Shown piece after piece: positions 49,513 through 58,016 of a stretch of DNA of 64,000 nt; the first letter of the stretch is position 1; every line of letters begins with the position of its first letter. The DNA is from CAZYMF01 sp964648215. GTDB taxonomy: Bacteria; Desulfobacterota; Binatia; HRBIN30; JACQVA1. The position numbers and the translations under genes were made by a program. The stretch spans positions 8,303-72,302 of the forward strand of contig CAZYMF010000005.1 in NCBI GenBank assembly GCA_964648215.1, in the 5' to 3' direction. The notes below the pieces were generated by a model. That model saw only the letters and a program-made list of their open reading frames with translations. It made no database searches and had not been told where the DNA came from.

Positions 49513-52500
49513 GGGTGTCCGGACCGCCGCCGTCGGCGCCGCCCTTGTTGACGTGGGCGGCCGTCCTCGGCATAGTTGCGCCTCTTCTGCTGTGCCGAGC
49601 GGAGCCGCATATCGACGCTGGCTGCGAGGTGCAGCAAGCGTAACAATCGTGGTGGGGTGCGTAGTCCGCGTTGCCGCCGCCGTACCGCTGTCCGCGGCCG
49701 GAGATGCCGATTGCGACGGCGCGGTGACATTCGCCGATGTAGCGCACCTGCAGGCCGAGCTCGTCGACGGCGACGGCAATCTCGCCACGTCGGTCGACGG
49801 GGGCTCCGTCTTCAGCTGCAGTGGGGCGGATGCCAACGGTGACGGCGTGGTCACGGCGGCCGACGTATCTGCCATGCTCGCTTTGATTCCGACGCCACGC
49901 CAGTCCCCGACGCCCACCAGCGCTACGCCGGCGGCGACACCGACGCCGCCAGCAGGGCCGATCCTGACGTTCTTCGGCCTCGCCGCGGCTGATGGCTCGA
50001 TCCTCACGCCGGTTGGCTCCGCCAACGGGATCCCCATCTACCAGCGCATCGTCGGGGTGGGATTCAAGCTGGTCGTGGAAGGGGCGCCCGGAAGCGACGG
50101 CGCGGTGATTGGCACGAAGACCTCGAACTTCAAACCCGACGACCCCAGCGCGCGCCCGGATTTGCAGGTTCTGCTCTCGAGCCCGCTCGGCGATGGCAGC
50201 CCGGTGGTTTGCCAGGACGGCATCCCGGCGGAGCCGCCGACGTTCGGCCCCTCGCAGGAGATCGCCAATGCCTTGAACGACTTCGGCTGCCGATCGACCG
50301 TCGTGGGCAACCCCAACGCTGCGTGCACGCTGAACCAGTTCGGCAACCCGTCCTTCCGTTCGTCGGATACACGGACGCAGTTCTGCGTGCTGGTGGCCAC
50401 GGAGCTGCAGTTTCCCGACGGCGATACCCTGGTGACCGCCCGCCTGCGGGATGCCGACGGAGAGGTCGGATCGACGGGCCAGATCATCGTCAGGATCGGC
50501 GACAATCCCTTGCCGACCAGCACGCCAACCATCCCGCCCCCGACGGCCACCCGCACCCACACCCGGACGCCGACACCGACGCGCAGCCCGTCTCCGGAGC
50601 CCACGTCGACCAGGGTGCCAACGGCGACGCGGACTCCATCGCCGACGAGAACCGCAACGCCGTCGGCGAGCCCGACCGCGACGCGCGCGGTGCCGACCGC
50701 GACACGAACCGCGACCTCGAGCCCGACGCGCACGCCGACGCGCACGGTCACGGTTACCGGAACCGTTCCGGCAACGCCGACGGCGACGACAACACGCACC
50801 TTCTCCCCCACGATGACGGCCACGCCGAGCTCCACCCGGACGGCGACGCCGACCCGGACAGCGACGCCGACCCGGACGGCGACATCGACGGCCTCTCCCA
50901 CCGGGACGCGACCGCCCACGGAAACACCGACCGCCACGCCTTCTCCCACACGGACATTCACCCGCAGCGCGACAGCCACGACGACCCGCACGCCGACGCG
51001 CACGGCTACGGCCACACGGACCGCGACGCCGACACGGACTCCTACTCCGACGCGGACGCCGACGCCTAGCCTGACCATCACCGGGACGCGACCGCCGACC
51101 AGCACCGCGACGATCACGCCGACGGCAACGCCAACGCCGAGCACGACACCGACCAGTACCCCGAGCAGGACCGATACGAGGACGGCAACGCCAACCCACA
51201 CGGGAACACCTACGCGGACCAACACCCCGGTCCCTTCCGCGACATCGAGCCGTACGGCGACGGCAAGCTGGACACTCACGCCCACCCGGACCGGGACACC
51301 GACGCGCACCCCCACCGGCACGTTGCCTCCCACCTCTACGCCGACGCGCACGGGGACACCGACCGAAACCCCGACGCCGACGCGCGTCCCGACCTATACC
51401 CCAATGGCAACCGCCACGGGTACCGTCACGGCCACGCCGACAAAAACCCGGACCCCGACGCGCACCGCGACCTTCACCCGATCGCCGACGCCGACGCGGA
51501 CGCGATTTCCCACCTACACGGCGACACCGACCCGGACGGCGACGCCCTCGGCGACGCCCAGCAAGACCCGCACGCCGACACGCACGCCGACGGCGACCAC
51601 CACGCCGAGCTCAACACCGACGTCGACCCCGACCGCCACCCCGACGAGGACGCCGACGCCGACCGTGACCAGGACACCGTCGCCGACGCAAACGCCGACA
51701 CGGACGGCGACGATCACCCCGTCACCGACGAACACGCTTTCGCCGACACCGACGCTGAGCCCGACGCCGAGCGCGACTCCCACGCCGACCCCAAGCTTGA
51801 CCCCGACGCGGACGCCGACGGTGACGCGGACGCCGACGTTGACGCCGACCGTCACGGCGACTCGCACGCCGTCCTTCACGCGCACGCCGACGCGGACGGC
51901 GACACCGACAGCGACACCGACGATCACCAACACGCCCACCATCACCGCGACGCCGACGATCACCGGCACGCCGACCCCGACACCGTTTCCCGGCCCCTCC
52001 ATCACTTTCTTCGGTGCCATCAATTCCGATGGCACGGTGCCGACGCCGACGGCGTACACCGCGGGGGGAATCCCAATCTACGAGCGGCCGCTCGGGTTCA
52101 ACTTCACCATCGTCGCCGAAGGCAAGCCCGGAGGCAGTCGCCGGCCGGTGGGATCGCAGTCGTTCAACTGGGATCCCGCGGATCCCGCCGCGCGTCCGGA
52201 CCTGCAGATGCTGGTAGCGCGGCCTCTCGGCGACGGCAGCACGACCGTGTGCGACAACACCTTCCCGATGATTGGCGGTGTGCCCGCCGTCGACCCGCCG
52301 GACTACTCGCTCACGCAGCCGATCTCCGACGCGATCAACGACCTCGGGTGCCGGTTCGTCAACGGCTCGGGGCTGACTCAGGGGCGCCCGTCCCCCGCCG
52401 ACGCGTGCACAGTCGGCAGCGACGGCGACTTCCACTTCGTCGGCTCGGGAACGACAATGCAGTTCTGCGGTACCATGGGTCGGCTCTTCGACTTCCCCAT

Positions 52501-52591
52501 GGGCGACACGCTGGTCACGGTCAAGCTGCGCGACACCGGCAACAACTTGAGCAAGACCGCGCACATGATCGTGCGGGTAACGGCGCCCTAG
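49493..52591 (+). CDS. Secreted Thr/Pro-rich protein with dockerin-like loops and two copies of one module
   Basis: 1032 residues from GTG 49493 (start uncertain). A hydrophobic stretch about 46-67 ([18 protein letters not shown]) looks like the export signal, so the true start may be later. Two calcium-loop motifs follow at about 70-130: [12 protein letters not shown] and [12 protein letters not shown], as in type I dockerins. Module A (about 157-336, opening [12 protein letters not shown]) and module B (about 837-1032, opening [12 protein letters not shown]) are clearly related: both have GIPIYxR, ARPDLQ, PLGDGS, DLGC-like Cys, TxMQFC/TQFC and FPxGDTLVT. Between them runs a 500-residue linker of Thr-Pro-Thr/Arg repeats. 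Probably an extracellular or cell-surface protein; function unknown. Confidence 0.75.
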   Translation: MPSKDGKGVRTAAVGAALVDVGGRPRHSCASSAVPSGAAYRRWLRGAASVTIVVGCVVRVAAAVPLSAAGDADCDGAVTFADVAHLQAELVDGDGNLATSVDGGSVFSCSGADANGDGVVTAADVSAMLALIPTPRQSPTPTSATPAATPTPPAGPILTFFGLAAADGSILTPVGSANGIPIYQRIVGVGFKLVVEGAPGSDGAVIGTKTSNFKPDDPSARPDLQVLLSSPLGDGSPVVCQDGIPAEPPTFGPSQEIANALNDFGCRSTVVGNPNAACTLNQFGNPSFRSSDTRTQFCVLVATELQFPDGDTLVTARLRDADGEVGSTGQIIVRIGDNPLPTSTPTIPPPTATRTHTRTPTPTRSPSPEPTSTRVPTATRTPSPTRTATPSASPTATRAVPTATRTATSSPTRTPTRTVTVTGTVPATPTATTTRTFSPTMTATPSSTRTATPTRTATPTRTATSTASPTGTRPPTETPTATPSPTRTFTRSATATTTRTPTRTATATRTATPTRTPTPTRTPTPSLTITGTRPPTSTATITPTATPTPSTTPTSTPSRTDTRTATPTHTGTPTRTNTPVPSATSSRTATASWTLTPTRTGTPTRTPTGTLPPTSTPTRTGTPTETPTPTRVPTYTPMATATGTVTATPTKTRTPTRTATFTRSPTPTRTRFPTYTATPTRTATPSATPSKTRTPTRTPTATTTPSSTPTSTPTATPTRTPTPTVTRTPSPTQTPTRTATITPSPTNTLSPTPTLSPTPSATPTPTPSLTPTRTPTVTRTPTLTPTVTATRTPSFTRTPTRTATPTATPTITNTPTITATPTITGTPTPTPFPGPSITFFGAINSDGTVPTPTAYTAGGIPIYERPLGFNFTIVAEGKPGGSRRPVGSQSFNWDPADPAARPDLQMLVARPLGDGSTTVCDNTFPMIGGVPAVDPPDYSLTQPISDAINDLGCRFVNGSGLTQGRPSPADACTVGSDGDFHFVGSGTTMQFCGTMGRLFDFPMGDTLVTVKLRDTGNNLSKTAHMIVRVTAP
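50501..52000 (+). repeat. 1.5-kb Thr/Pro-encoding degenerate repeat
   Basis: The linker of the protein above consists of irregular units of the type ACx CCG ACG CGx, reading T-P-T-R and T-A-T-P. Codon-level repetition is high but units are not identical. It is a low-complexity coding repeat, prone to length change, and not a CRISPR. Confidence 0.85.
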
Positions 52592-52606
52592 CAGCAGAGC
52601 GCGGCG

Positions 52607-52927
52607 TTACTTCGGGGGCAGGGTGGGCGAGGGACGGGGAGTACCAGGCCCGGCTGGTTCGGACTGCAACTGCTGCGTGGTCTGGTCCCGGCGCAGCAGC
52701 TCGTTTTCTGCCGCCAACCGCTCCTCTTCCTTGGTGAGCTGTTGCACGCGCCCTTCGAGATCCCGCTTGGCCGCCTGCAGCGTCGCGACCTCGCTCTCAA
52801 CGCCGCGCAGGCGCGTCTCGGCCTGCCGTAGTCGCTCGGCATGCCGTCCCCACAGAAAGTAGCCGCCGCCGACACCGGCCGCCGCCGCAAAGACGACGGC
52901 CAGCAGAGCTGCCAGCCAACGGCTCAC
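52607..52927 (-). CDS. Small membrane-anchored coiled-coil protein
   Basis: 106 residues starting at GTG 52927. One N-terminal membrane segment (ALLAVVFAAAAGVGGGYFLW) is followed by a Glu/Arg/Leu coiled coil (RHAERLRQAETRLRGVESEV onward to about 85). The tail is Pro/Thr-rich. It could be a periplasmic or cytosolic tether. No family recognised. It is divergent from the zinc-ribbon pair. Confidence 0.55.
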   Translation of the reverse strand: MSRWLAALLAVVFAAAAGVGGGYFLWGRHAERLRQAETRLRGVESEVATLQAAKRDLEGRVQQLTKEEERLAAENELLRRDQTTQQLQSEPAGPGTPRPSPTLPPK

Positions 52928-53046
52928 GTGCCCCCTCTCGGCGACCCCGTCGGCCTGGCCATAGGAGTCCCCTTATACCCCAACCCGGACGCCGGCGCAC
53001 CTTTTCCGGCCATGATCCACCGTACGCGCGTGCCGCCGGGCGCACG

Positions 53047-53075
53047 TTGACTGGACACTACGCGTCCGTTATATG
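53047..53075 (+). promoter_or_regulatory. Strong promoter of the zinc-ribbon pair
   Basis: TTGACT (53047-53052), 17 bases, TATATG (53070-53075). Transcription should start near 53082, leaving a leader of about 125 bases before the ATG at 53207. Confidence 0.6.
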
Positions 53076-53089
53076 AGAGGATCAAGTGA

Positions 53090-53158
53090 GAGAGAAAGGC
53101 CAAGCCCCGGGAACAGACGCGGGCGTCTTTTTCTCGGCCGGTGACGGGGCGCTCCCCG
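53090..53158 (+). promoter_or_regulatory. Structured 5' leader with alternative hairpins
   Basis: A hairpin AGACG-CGGG-CGTCT (53115-53128) runs straight into TTTT (53129-53132), like a small intrinsic terminator. The same T-rich strand (CTTTTTCTC, 53127-53135) can instead pair with GAGAGAAAG (53090-53098), with one G-U pair, which would disrupt that hairpin. A further CGGGG/CCCCG hairpin lies at 53145-53158. This suggests attenuation; no known riboswitch is recognised. Confidence 0.35.
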
Positions 53159-53206
53159 ACCAGGCGACGAACGCGTTCACAAATTCTTTGACTAGGGAGA
53201 GCGACG

Positions 53207-53380
53207 ATGGCGGACAAGAGGGCGAAGACGGCGCAAAAGAATGCGGGGCAGGGCCAGAAAGCACATCCGTGTCCCAGCTGCGGCGCGGAGAGCAAGGTGA
53301 CCTATTTCACCGGTTTCGGCCGCAAGGGGTTCTTTTGGACCTGCGAGAAGGACTGCGGCTATAGCGAACGCACCCGCTAA
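53207..53380 (+). CDS. 57-residue zinc-ribbon protein
   Basis: A small gene with AGGGAGAG about 6 bases before the ATG. The sequence has HPCPSCGAES, FGRKGFFWTC and CEKDCGYSERTR: four Cys arranged as CxxC and CxxxxC, a zinc-ribbon pattern, behind a Lys/Ala-rich N-terminus. It lies 16 bases upstream of a second zinc-ribbon gene, and the two are likely co-transcribed. Function unknown; a role as a nucleic-acid-binding or ribosome-associated factor is possible but not shown. Confidence 0.65.
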   Translation: MADKRAKTAQKNAGQGQKAHPCPSCGAESKVTYFTGFGRKGFFWTCEKDCGYSERTR

Positions 53381-53396
53381 CAGGAGAGACGTCTCC

Positions 53397-53771
53397 ATGG
53401 GTCGAACGGCGAAGAAGAGCAAGAGTAAGAGCAGCAGTAAGAGCAGCAGTAAGAAGGCTCACACCATCTTCGATGCGCACGAGCGAGGCGAGAGCACCGA
53501 GGAAGGCGATCTTCCCAAAGACGAGGCCGGTCGTCGAAAGATCAAGCGGCAGTACGAGAACCTGCTCGGCATCCGTGTCGAGAAGCTGAAGGGCCGCATC
53601 CTCAATCGCGAGCGCATCAACAAGACGATCGAAGGCGTGTACTTCATCTGCGCCGAATGCAAGAAGGTCTGCCACAACATGGACGACGGGTTGGTGGAAG
53701 ACCCCAACAACGCCTATAACCTCTGCGGCGCCTGCTCGAAGTCGGCCAAGCCCAAGGGGCGCGCCGCTTAG
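53397..53771 (+). CDS. Lys/Ser-rich protein with C-terminal zinc ribbon
   Basis: 124 residues. The N-terminus has a Lys-Ser repeat (KKSKSKSSSKSSSKKA), then a charged helical middle (DEAGRRKIKRQYENLLGIRV). The C-terminal region has VYFICAECKKVCHNM and YNLCGACSKS, a CxxC...CxxC zinc site. It is co-transcribed with the 57-residue protein. Family not recognised. The basic N-terminus suggests binding of RNA or DNA. It is convergent with rluA, whose frame it overlaps by 4 bases. Confidence 0.7.
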   Translation: MGRTAKKSKSKSSSKSSSKKAHTIFDAHERGESTEEGDLPKDEAGRRKIKRQYENLLGIRVEKLKGRILNRERINKTIEGVYFICAECKKVCHNMDDGLVEDPNNAYNLCGACSKSAKPKGRAA

Positions 53772-54682
53772 GCGCCTCGGTGCAGCGCGTCGTCGAGCGC
53801 CGTGGGCCGCGGGCTCTCGACCAGTATCCGGCTCCCCGTCCTCGGGTGAGCGAAGCGGATCCGAGCCGCGTGCAGCATGAGCCGCTCGGCTTGGATCCCG
53901 CCGTACAGCGCGTCGCCGACGATCGGATGTCCGATCGACGCCAGGTGTACGCGAATCTGGTGGGTGACCCCCGTCCGAATCTCGATCGCGAGTAGGGTGA
54001 GCGATTGGGCACGCTCCTGGGGGTGGTAGCGCGTCAGCGCCGGCCGCGCCCGCCACGGCCCAGTCTGCTCGGCATGGGAGCAAACGCGCATGCGACCGCG
54101 GTGGCCTCGGTCGTGCGCGATCGGCGCGGCCACCTCCCCGGAGACGGCGACATCGCCGCCGACCACGGCCAGGTATTCCTTGACCACCGTGTGCGCGGAA
54201 AACTGGCGGCGTAGCTCGGCGTATGCGAACTCGCTGCGCGCCGCCACCAGCACGCCGGATGTTCCGGTGTCCAGGCGGTGCACCAGGCCGGCTTCGCCCG
54301 CCGCCGTCGCCAGCGCCGCCATCTCGGGAAAGTGCGCCACCAGAAAGTTGGCGACGGTGTCGCGTTCGTCCATGCGCAACGCGTGCGACGGCAGGCCGGG
54401 GGGTTTGTCGACGACGACGACGTCGTCATCGGCGTACAGAAACGCAATCGCCAGCTCGGTATTCGGCGCCAGCGACGTCGGGGCGAGCGCCTCGGCGGGG
54501 ATCTCCAACACGTCGCCGCCACGCACCAGCGCGCCCTTCGGTTGCCGCCTGCCGTTCAGTCGGACCGCCCCCTTGGCGATGAGCTCCCGCACGCGGCGGC
54601 GCGAGGTTCCCGGCAGCTGCCGCGTGATGAAAACGTCGAGGCGCTGCGGCACGCTTGCCGAAGGTACCACCCAGGCGGGCAT
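53768..54682 (-). CDS. RluA-family pseudouridine synthase
   Basis: 304 residues. The N-terminal S4 RNA-binding domain (RLDVFITRQLPGTSRRRVRE to GAVRLNGRRQPKGALV) is followed by the catalytic domain with GLVHRLDTGTSGVLVAARS (catalytic Asp) and GHPIVGDALYGG. It isomerises uridines in rRNA or tRNA; RluD is the closest functional model, but subtype cannot be read by eye. The start is TTG or ATG near 54682, 7 bases after the 63-residue gene upstream, so it is probably the second gene of that operon. Confidence 0.92.
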   Translation of the reverse strand: MPAWVVPSASVPQRLDVFITRQLPGTSRRRVRELIAKGAVRLNGRRQPKGALVRGGDVLEIPAEALAPTSLAPNTELAIAFLYADDDVVVVDKPPGLPSHALRMDERDTVANFLVAHFPEMAALATAAGEAGLVHRLDTGTSGVLVAARSEFAYAELRRQFSAHTVVKEYLAVVGGDVAVSGEVAAPIAHDRGHRGRMRVCSHAEQTGPWRARPALTRYHPQERAQSLTLLAIEIRTGVTHQIRVHLASIGHPIVGDALYGGIQAERLMLHAARIRFAHPRTGSRILVESPRPTALDDALHRGA

Positions 54683-54689
54683 GGATGCC

Positions 54690-54881
54690 TCAGCTGTCGC
54701 TCATCGCGGTGCCCCCCCACTCGACCTGACCACGAAGGTCGGCGAACGGGTTGGCTCCGCGCTTGCGGGCGCGGTAGGGTTGGCGCGCGGGATCGAGCGT
54801 GCAGGAGGCGAACTCGAAGCTGTTCGACGGTACGCGGCCGCGTCGGACGATGGTGCCGAAAGAGCGCTTCAGTCCCGGCAT
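54690..54881 (-). CDS. 63-residue basic protein upstream of the RluA gene
   Basis: A small frame with strong third-position GC bias, as expected for coding sequence here. It contains KRSFGTIVRRGRVPSNSFEF and YRARKRGANPFADL. A perfect TATAAT lies 8 bases before the ATG, so it is well placed for a leaderless mRNA. No known family. It ends 7 bases before rluA. Confidence 0.5.
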   Translation of the reverse strand: MPGLKRSFGTIVRRGRVPSNSFEFASCTLDPARQPYRARKRGANPFADLRGQVEWGGTAMSDS

Positions 54882-54889
54882 GACCGCCG

Positions 54890-54918
54890 ATTATAAGAAG
54901 GACCAGGGAGATGAGCAA
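54890..54918 (-). promoter_or_regulatory. Promoter of the 63-residue protein/rluA operon
   Basis: On the minus strand, TTGCTC (54918-54913), 17 bases, a perfect TATAAT (54895-54890), then 8 bases to the ATG. The -35 overlaps the start of the divergent aminotransferase gene. Confidence 0.45.
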
Positions 54919-56042
54919 TGCAATTCGAGCGATGGCGCAGGGAGTTCCTGAGCTGCGGGGAGACGATCAACTTCAACCACGCCGGCGTCTCATCGCTGCC
55001 GGCGCGCGTGGCCCAGGCGGTGACGCGTTTCGCCGAGCAGGCGACGGCGATCGACGGCGCCGTCCACCGGCAGTGGGTCGAGAGAATGGCAGCGGTGCGA
55101 GATTCGTTCGCGCGGTTGATCGGTGCCGCAGCGGCCGAGATCGCGTTCGTGAAGAACACGGCGGAAGGCTTGTCGTTGGTCGCCGGCGGCCTCGACTGGC
55201 AGCCGGGAGACAACGTCATCGCCGTCGACGGTGACTACCCCTCCAACGTCTATCCGTGGTTCGGCCTGCGGCGTTGGGGCGTCGAGACCCGAATGCTCAC
55301 CCCCGTGGCCGGTCGTTTCGCCGTCGATCAGTTGCGTGCGGCCTGCGACGCGCGGACGCGGGTGGTGGCGGTCAGCGCCGTCGACTGGCAGACCGGATTC
55401 CGGTGCGACCTGCGGGCGCTCGGCGCCTTCTGTCGCGAGCGCGGCGTTCTCTTCTGCGTCGACGCCATTCAGGCCGTGGGCGCGTTGCAGATCGACGTGG
55501 AGCACGATCTGGTCGACTGTCTCGCTGCCGGTGGCCACAAATGGCTGCTGGCGCCGGAGGGGTGCGGCTGTCTGTTCGTCTCGTCGCGCGTCGTCGAGCG
55601 CCTGCAGCCGGTCCTGCTGGGCTGGAAGAGCGTGCGCGAGCCGGAAGCATTTCTCCCCTATCACTTCGAGCTCCGGCCCGATGCCAGTCGCTTCGAACCC
55701 GGCACGCCGCCCTATCTCGGCATCCACGCGCTCGGCGCGGCTCTCGACCTCCTGCACGAGGCCGGCCCCGCGGCCATCGAGGCCCGCGTGCTCGAGCTGA
55801 CGGCGCTGCTGGCGCATGGGCTGCGCCAGCGCGGCGCCGAGATCCTGAGCCCCTGGGGTGAAACCGAGCGCTCCGGGATTCTCACCTTTCGCCTGGGCGA
55901 TGATCCCGAGGCGCTGGCGCGAAACCTGGTCAAGCACGGTATCCTATGCCGCGTGCGCGCGGGCGGGGTGCGTCTGGCGCCACACTTCTACAACGACGAA
56001 AACGACGTGGCTCGCTTCTTCGCGGTGCTGGCGGACGGGTAG
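54918..56042 (+). CDS. Aminotransferase class V (cysteine desulfurase/epimerase-like)
   Basis: 374 residues, PLP-dependent fold type I. It has NFNHAGVSSLPARVAQA at the N-terminus, FVKNTAEGLSLVAGGL (substrate and PLP phosphate loop), CVDAIQAVGALQIDVEHDL (PLP-binding Asp) and GGHKWLLAPEGCG with the PLP Lys, near residue 204. It matches the isopenicillin-N epimerase/selenocysteine lyase branch more than IscS. No iscU or sufE is nearby. The substrate is unknown. AGGGAG lies upstream of the ATG. Confidence 0.88.
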   Translation: MQFERWRREFLSCGETINFNHAGVSSLPARVAQAVTRFAEQATAIDGAVHRQWVERMAAVRDSFARLIGAAAAEIAFVKNTAEGLSLVAGGLDWQPGDNVIAVDGDYPSNVYPWFGLRRWGVETRMLTPVAGRFAVDQLRAACDARTRVVAVSAVDWQTGFRCDLRALGAFCRERGVLFCVDAIQAVGALQIDVEHDLVDCLAAGGHKWLLAPEGCGCLFVSSRVVERLQPVLLGWKSVREPEAFLPYHFELRPDASRFEPGTPPYLGIHALGAALDLLHEAGPAAIEARVLELTALLAHGLRQRGAEILSPWGETERSGILTFRLGDDPEALARNLVKHGILCRVRAGGVRLAPHFYNDENDVARFFAVLADG

Positions 56043-56212
56043 CGGGGGGCCGACCGCCGGGAACCGGGAGGCGAGAGAACGGAAACCGGTGCGGCTGGAA
56101 GGGAGACCCGGCGGCGGCCGTCCCCGTCGTCGCTTGCCTCGCGGTTCGCTCTTCGCGGCTCTGTGCCGGCCGTCTTCTCTGCGGGCGCCATCCACGCAGG
56201 TCGGACAGGCTT

Positions 56213-58009
56213 GTGTCGGCGCTCCAAAAGTCGCAAGCTGCCCCGGTGACTCGACCGGGACGGAGTATCCGCATCGCCGGCGCGGCCCCGCCGCCCGTTC
56301 GTTTTGCCGCCGCGGAGTTGCAGCACTACCTGGGGCGGATGCTGGCCGAGGAGCTTTCCATCGAGAGCGACGCCACGGTCGGGGACAGTGGCTTGTTGCT
56401 CGGCAGCGGCCCTTTCTCCGCGCCGCGACATGCGGGGGCGGACCACTTCTCCATTGCTCCGACCGCGGACGGCGCGGTCGTCTCCGGCGGCTCGGGGCGT
56501 GCGGTTCTCCACGGCACCTACGCGCTGCTGCAGCAGCTCGGTTGCCGCTGGCCGTTGCCGGGGCACGGCGAAGAGGTGGTGCCGCGGTGCCGCGAGATGC
56601 CGCGCGTCGAGAGTCGAAGCCACGCGCCACGCTTCGCGGTGCGGGGCTACAGCGCCGACATCATGACGTGGCACTACGGCGACGCCGCGCAGTTGGCCGA
56701 ACACCTCGCGGCCGACCGCCAGTTCATCGACTGGATGGGCAAGAGCGGGGGCAACGCCTTCCTGTTCATCCGCCATCCCTTCGACTCGCAGCTCACCATC
56801 CCCGAGCTGCTGCCCGAGTTTGCGCGCCGGGGCATCGATCTCGAGTACGGCGGGCACGTCATTCCGCTGCTCTTGCCGCGCGAGCTGTTCGCGCAGCAGC
56901 CGGAACTCTTCCCGCAGGCGTCCGCAGGGACGCGCACCGAGTTCGGCAACCTTTGTACGTCGAATCCTACGGCGTTGCAGATCGCCGCCGCCAACGCCGT
57001 CACCTACGTCCGCGAGTACCCCGAGCTGCGGGTGCTGCACGTCTGGGGCGCCGATCTGTGGGGCGGTGGTTGGTGTCACTGTGCCCGGTGCGCGCCGGTG
57101 TCCGTGCAGGATCAGAGCCTGCGGCTGTGCAACGCCGTCGCCGATGCGTTGGCGGCCGAAGGGCTCGGACGCCCGGTCTGCTACATCGCCTACCACGACA
57201 CCATCGACCCGGAGCTGCGCGGGCAACCGTCCCCCAACGTCTGGGTCGAGTTCGCCGCGCGCGAACGGTGCTACGGCCACGCGCTCAACGACGGGGCTTG
57301 CCGCACCAACCGGCGCTATCGCGAGGCACTCGAGCGCTACGCCGATCTCTTCGGTGGCCGCGTGCGCCTGTTCGAGTACTATGCCGACGCCATCCTCTTC
57401 TGTGGCTGCGCCGTGCCTCTGGGCGAGGTGATTGCGGCCGACCTCGACTATTATCACTCGATCGGCGTTCGCGAGATCACCAATTTGCAGTTCGGCAGCT
57501 TCAGTCTGTGGACGTATCCGTTGAACTTTCTGGTGTACGCCGAGGCCGCCCGCCACGGGGGGTGCGACAGCTTCATGGTTCGCGCCGATTATGCCGAGCG
57601 CTTCGGAGCACAGAGCCGGCGCATCGCCGAGATTCTCGCGGAGCTGGAGGCGGTGATGCGAACGGTGGTCACCTACGGCGACATTCGGCGACCGCCGCGG
57701 CAGGACGACCTCGCTCGTGCCCTGCGGCCGACAGTGTCGGCGGCGGTGCAACGGCTCGGCTCGCTGGCGGCCACGACCGTGCCGGCAAAGGAAGAGGGGG
57801 AGCTGGCGGCGCTGCAAGCCCTGCTGCGGTACAACCAGACGCTGCTGCGGGGCGTGAGCGCGGAGATCAACGGCGGCAGCGGGGAGGCGGACTACCAGGA
57901 GGCACTGGCGATCATGCAGGCAGTCGATCGGCGCTTCACCGGCTTGTGGGGCGCGGTGAACCTGCCGGTCATCCACGCCTATCTCTCGAGCGCCAGCGGC
58001 TCCTTCTGA
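56213..58009 (+). CDS. DUF4838-like protein (glycoside-hydrolase-type fold)
   Basis: About 598 residues from GTG 56213 (GTG 56246 also possible). The N-terminal domain has IRIAGAAPPPVRFAAAELQH and SGGSGRAVLHGTYALLQQLG, which resembles the small N-terminal domain found before alpha-glucuronidase-like barrels. The DUF4838 region follows with NAFLFIRHPFDSQLTIP, HVWGADLWGGGWCHC and NLQFGSFSLWTYPLNFLVYA. No signal peptide is seen. DUF4838 proteins are predicted carbohydrate-active, but activity is unknown. SppA follows 7 bases later. Confidence 0.75.
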   Translation: MSALQKSQAAPVTRPGRSIRIAGAAPPPVRFAAAELQHYLGRMLAEELSIESDATVGDSGLLLGSGPFSAPRHAGADHFSIAPTADGAVVSGGSGRAVLHGTYALLQQLGCRWPLPGHGEEVVPRCREMPRVESRSHAPRFAVRGYSADIMTWHYGDAAQLAEHLAADRQFIDWMGKSGGNAFLFIRHPFDSQLTIPELLPEFARRGIDLEYGGHVIPLLLPRELFAQQPELFPQASAGTRTEFGNLCTSNPTALQIAAANAVTYVREYPELRVLHVWGADLWGGGWCHCARCAPVSVQDQSLRLCNAVADALAAEGLGRPVCYIAYHDTIDPELRGQPSPNVWVEFAARERCYGHALNDGACRTNRRYREALERYADLFGGRVRLFEYYADAILFCGCAVPLGEVIAADLDYYHSIGVREITNLQFGSFSLWTYPLNFLVYAEAARHGGCDSFMVRADYAERFGAQSRRIAEILAELEAVMRTVVTYGDIRRPPRQDDLARALRPTVSAAVQRLGSLAATTVPAKEEGELAALQALLRYNQTLLRGVSAEINGGSGEADYQEALAIMQAVDRRFTGLWGAVNLPVIHAYLSSASGSF

Positions 58010-58016
58010 GGTGTCC

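Noticed and set aside
50038..51351. 437-residue Val/Gly-rich frame on the minus strand opposite the Thr/Pro linker
   Set aside because: It is the antisense reading of the ACG/CCG-type codon repeat, has no start context or domain content, and mirrors a protein with clear domains.
50501..52000. CRISPR-like array
   Set aside because: The repeats are short, degenerate, without constant spacers, and lie in one continuous coding frame.
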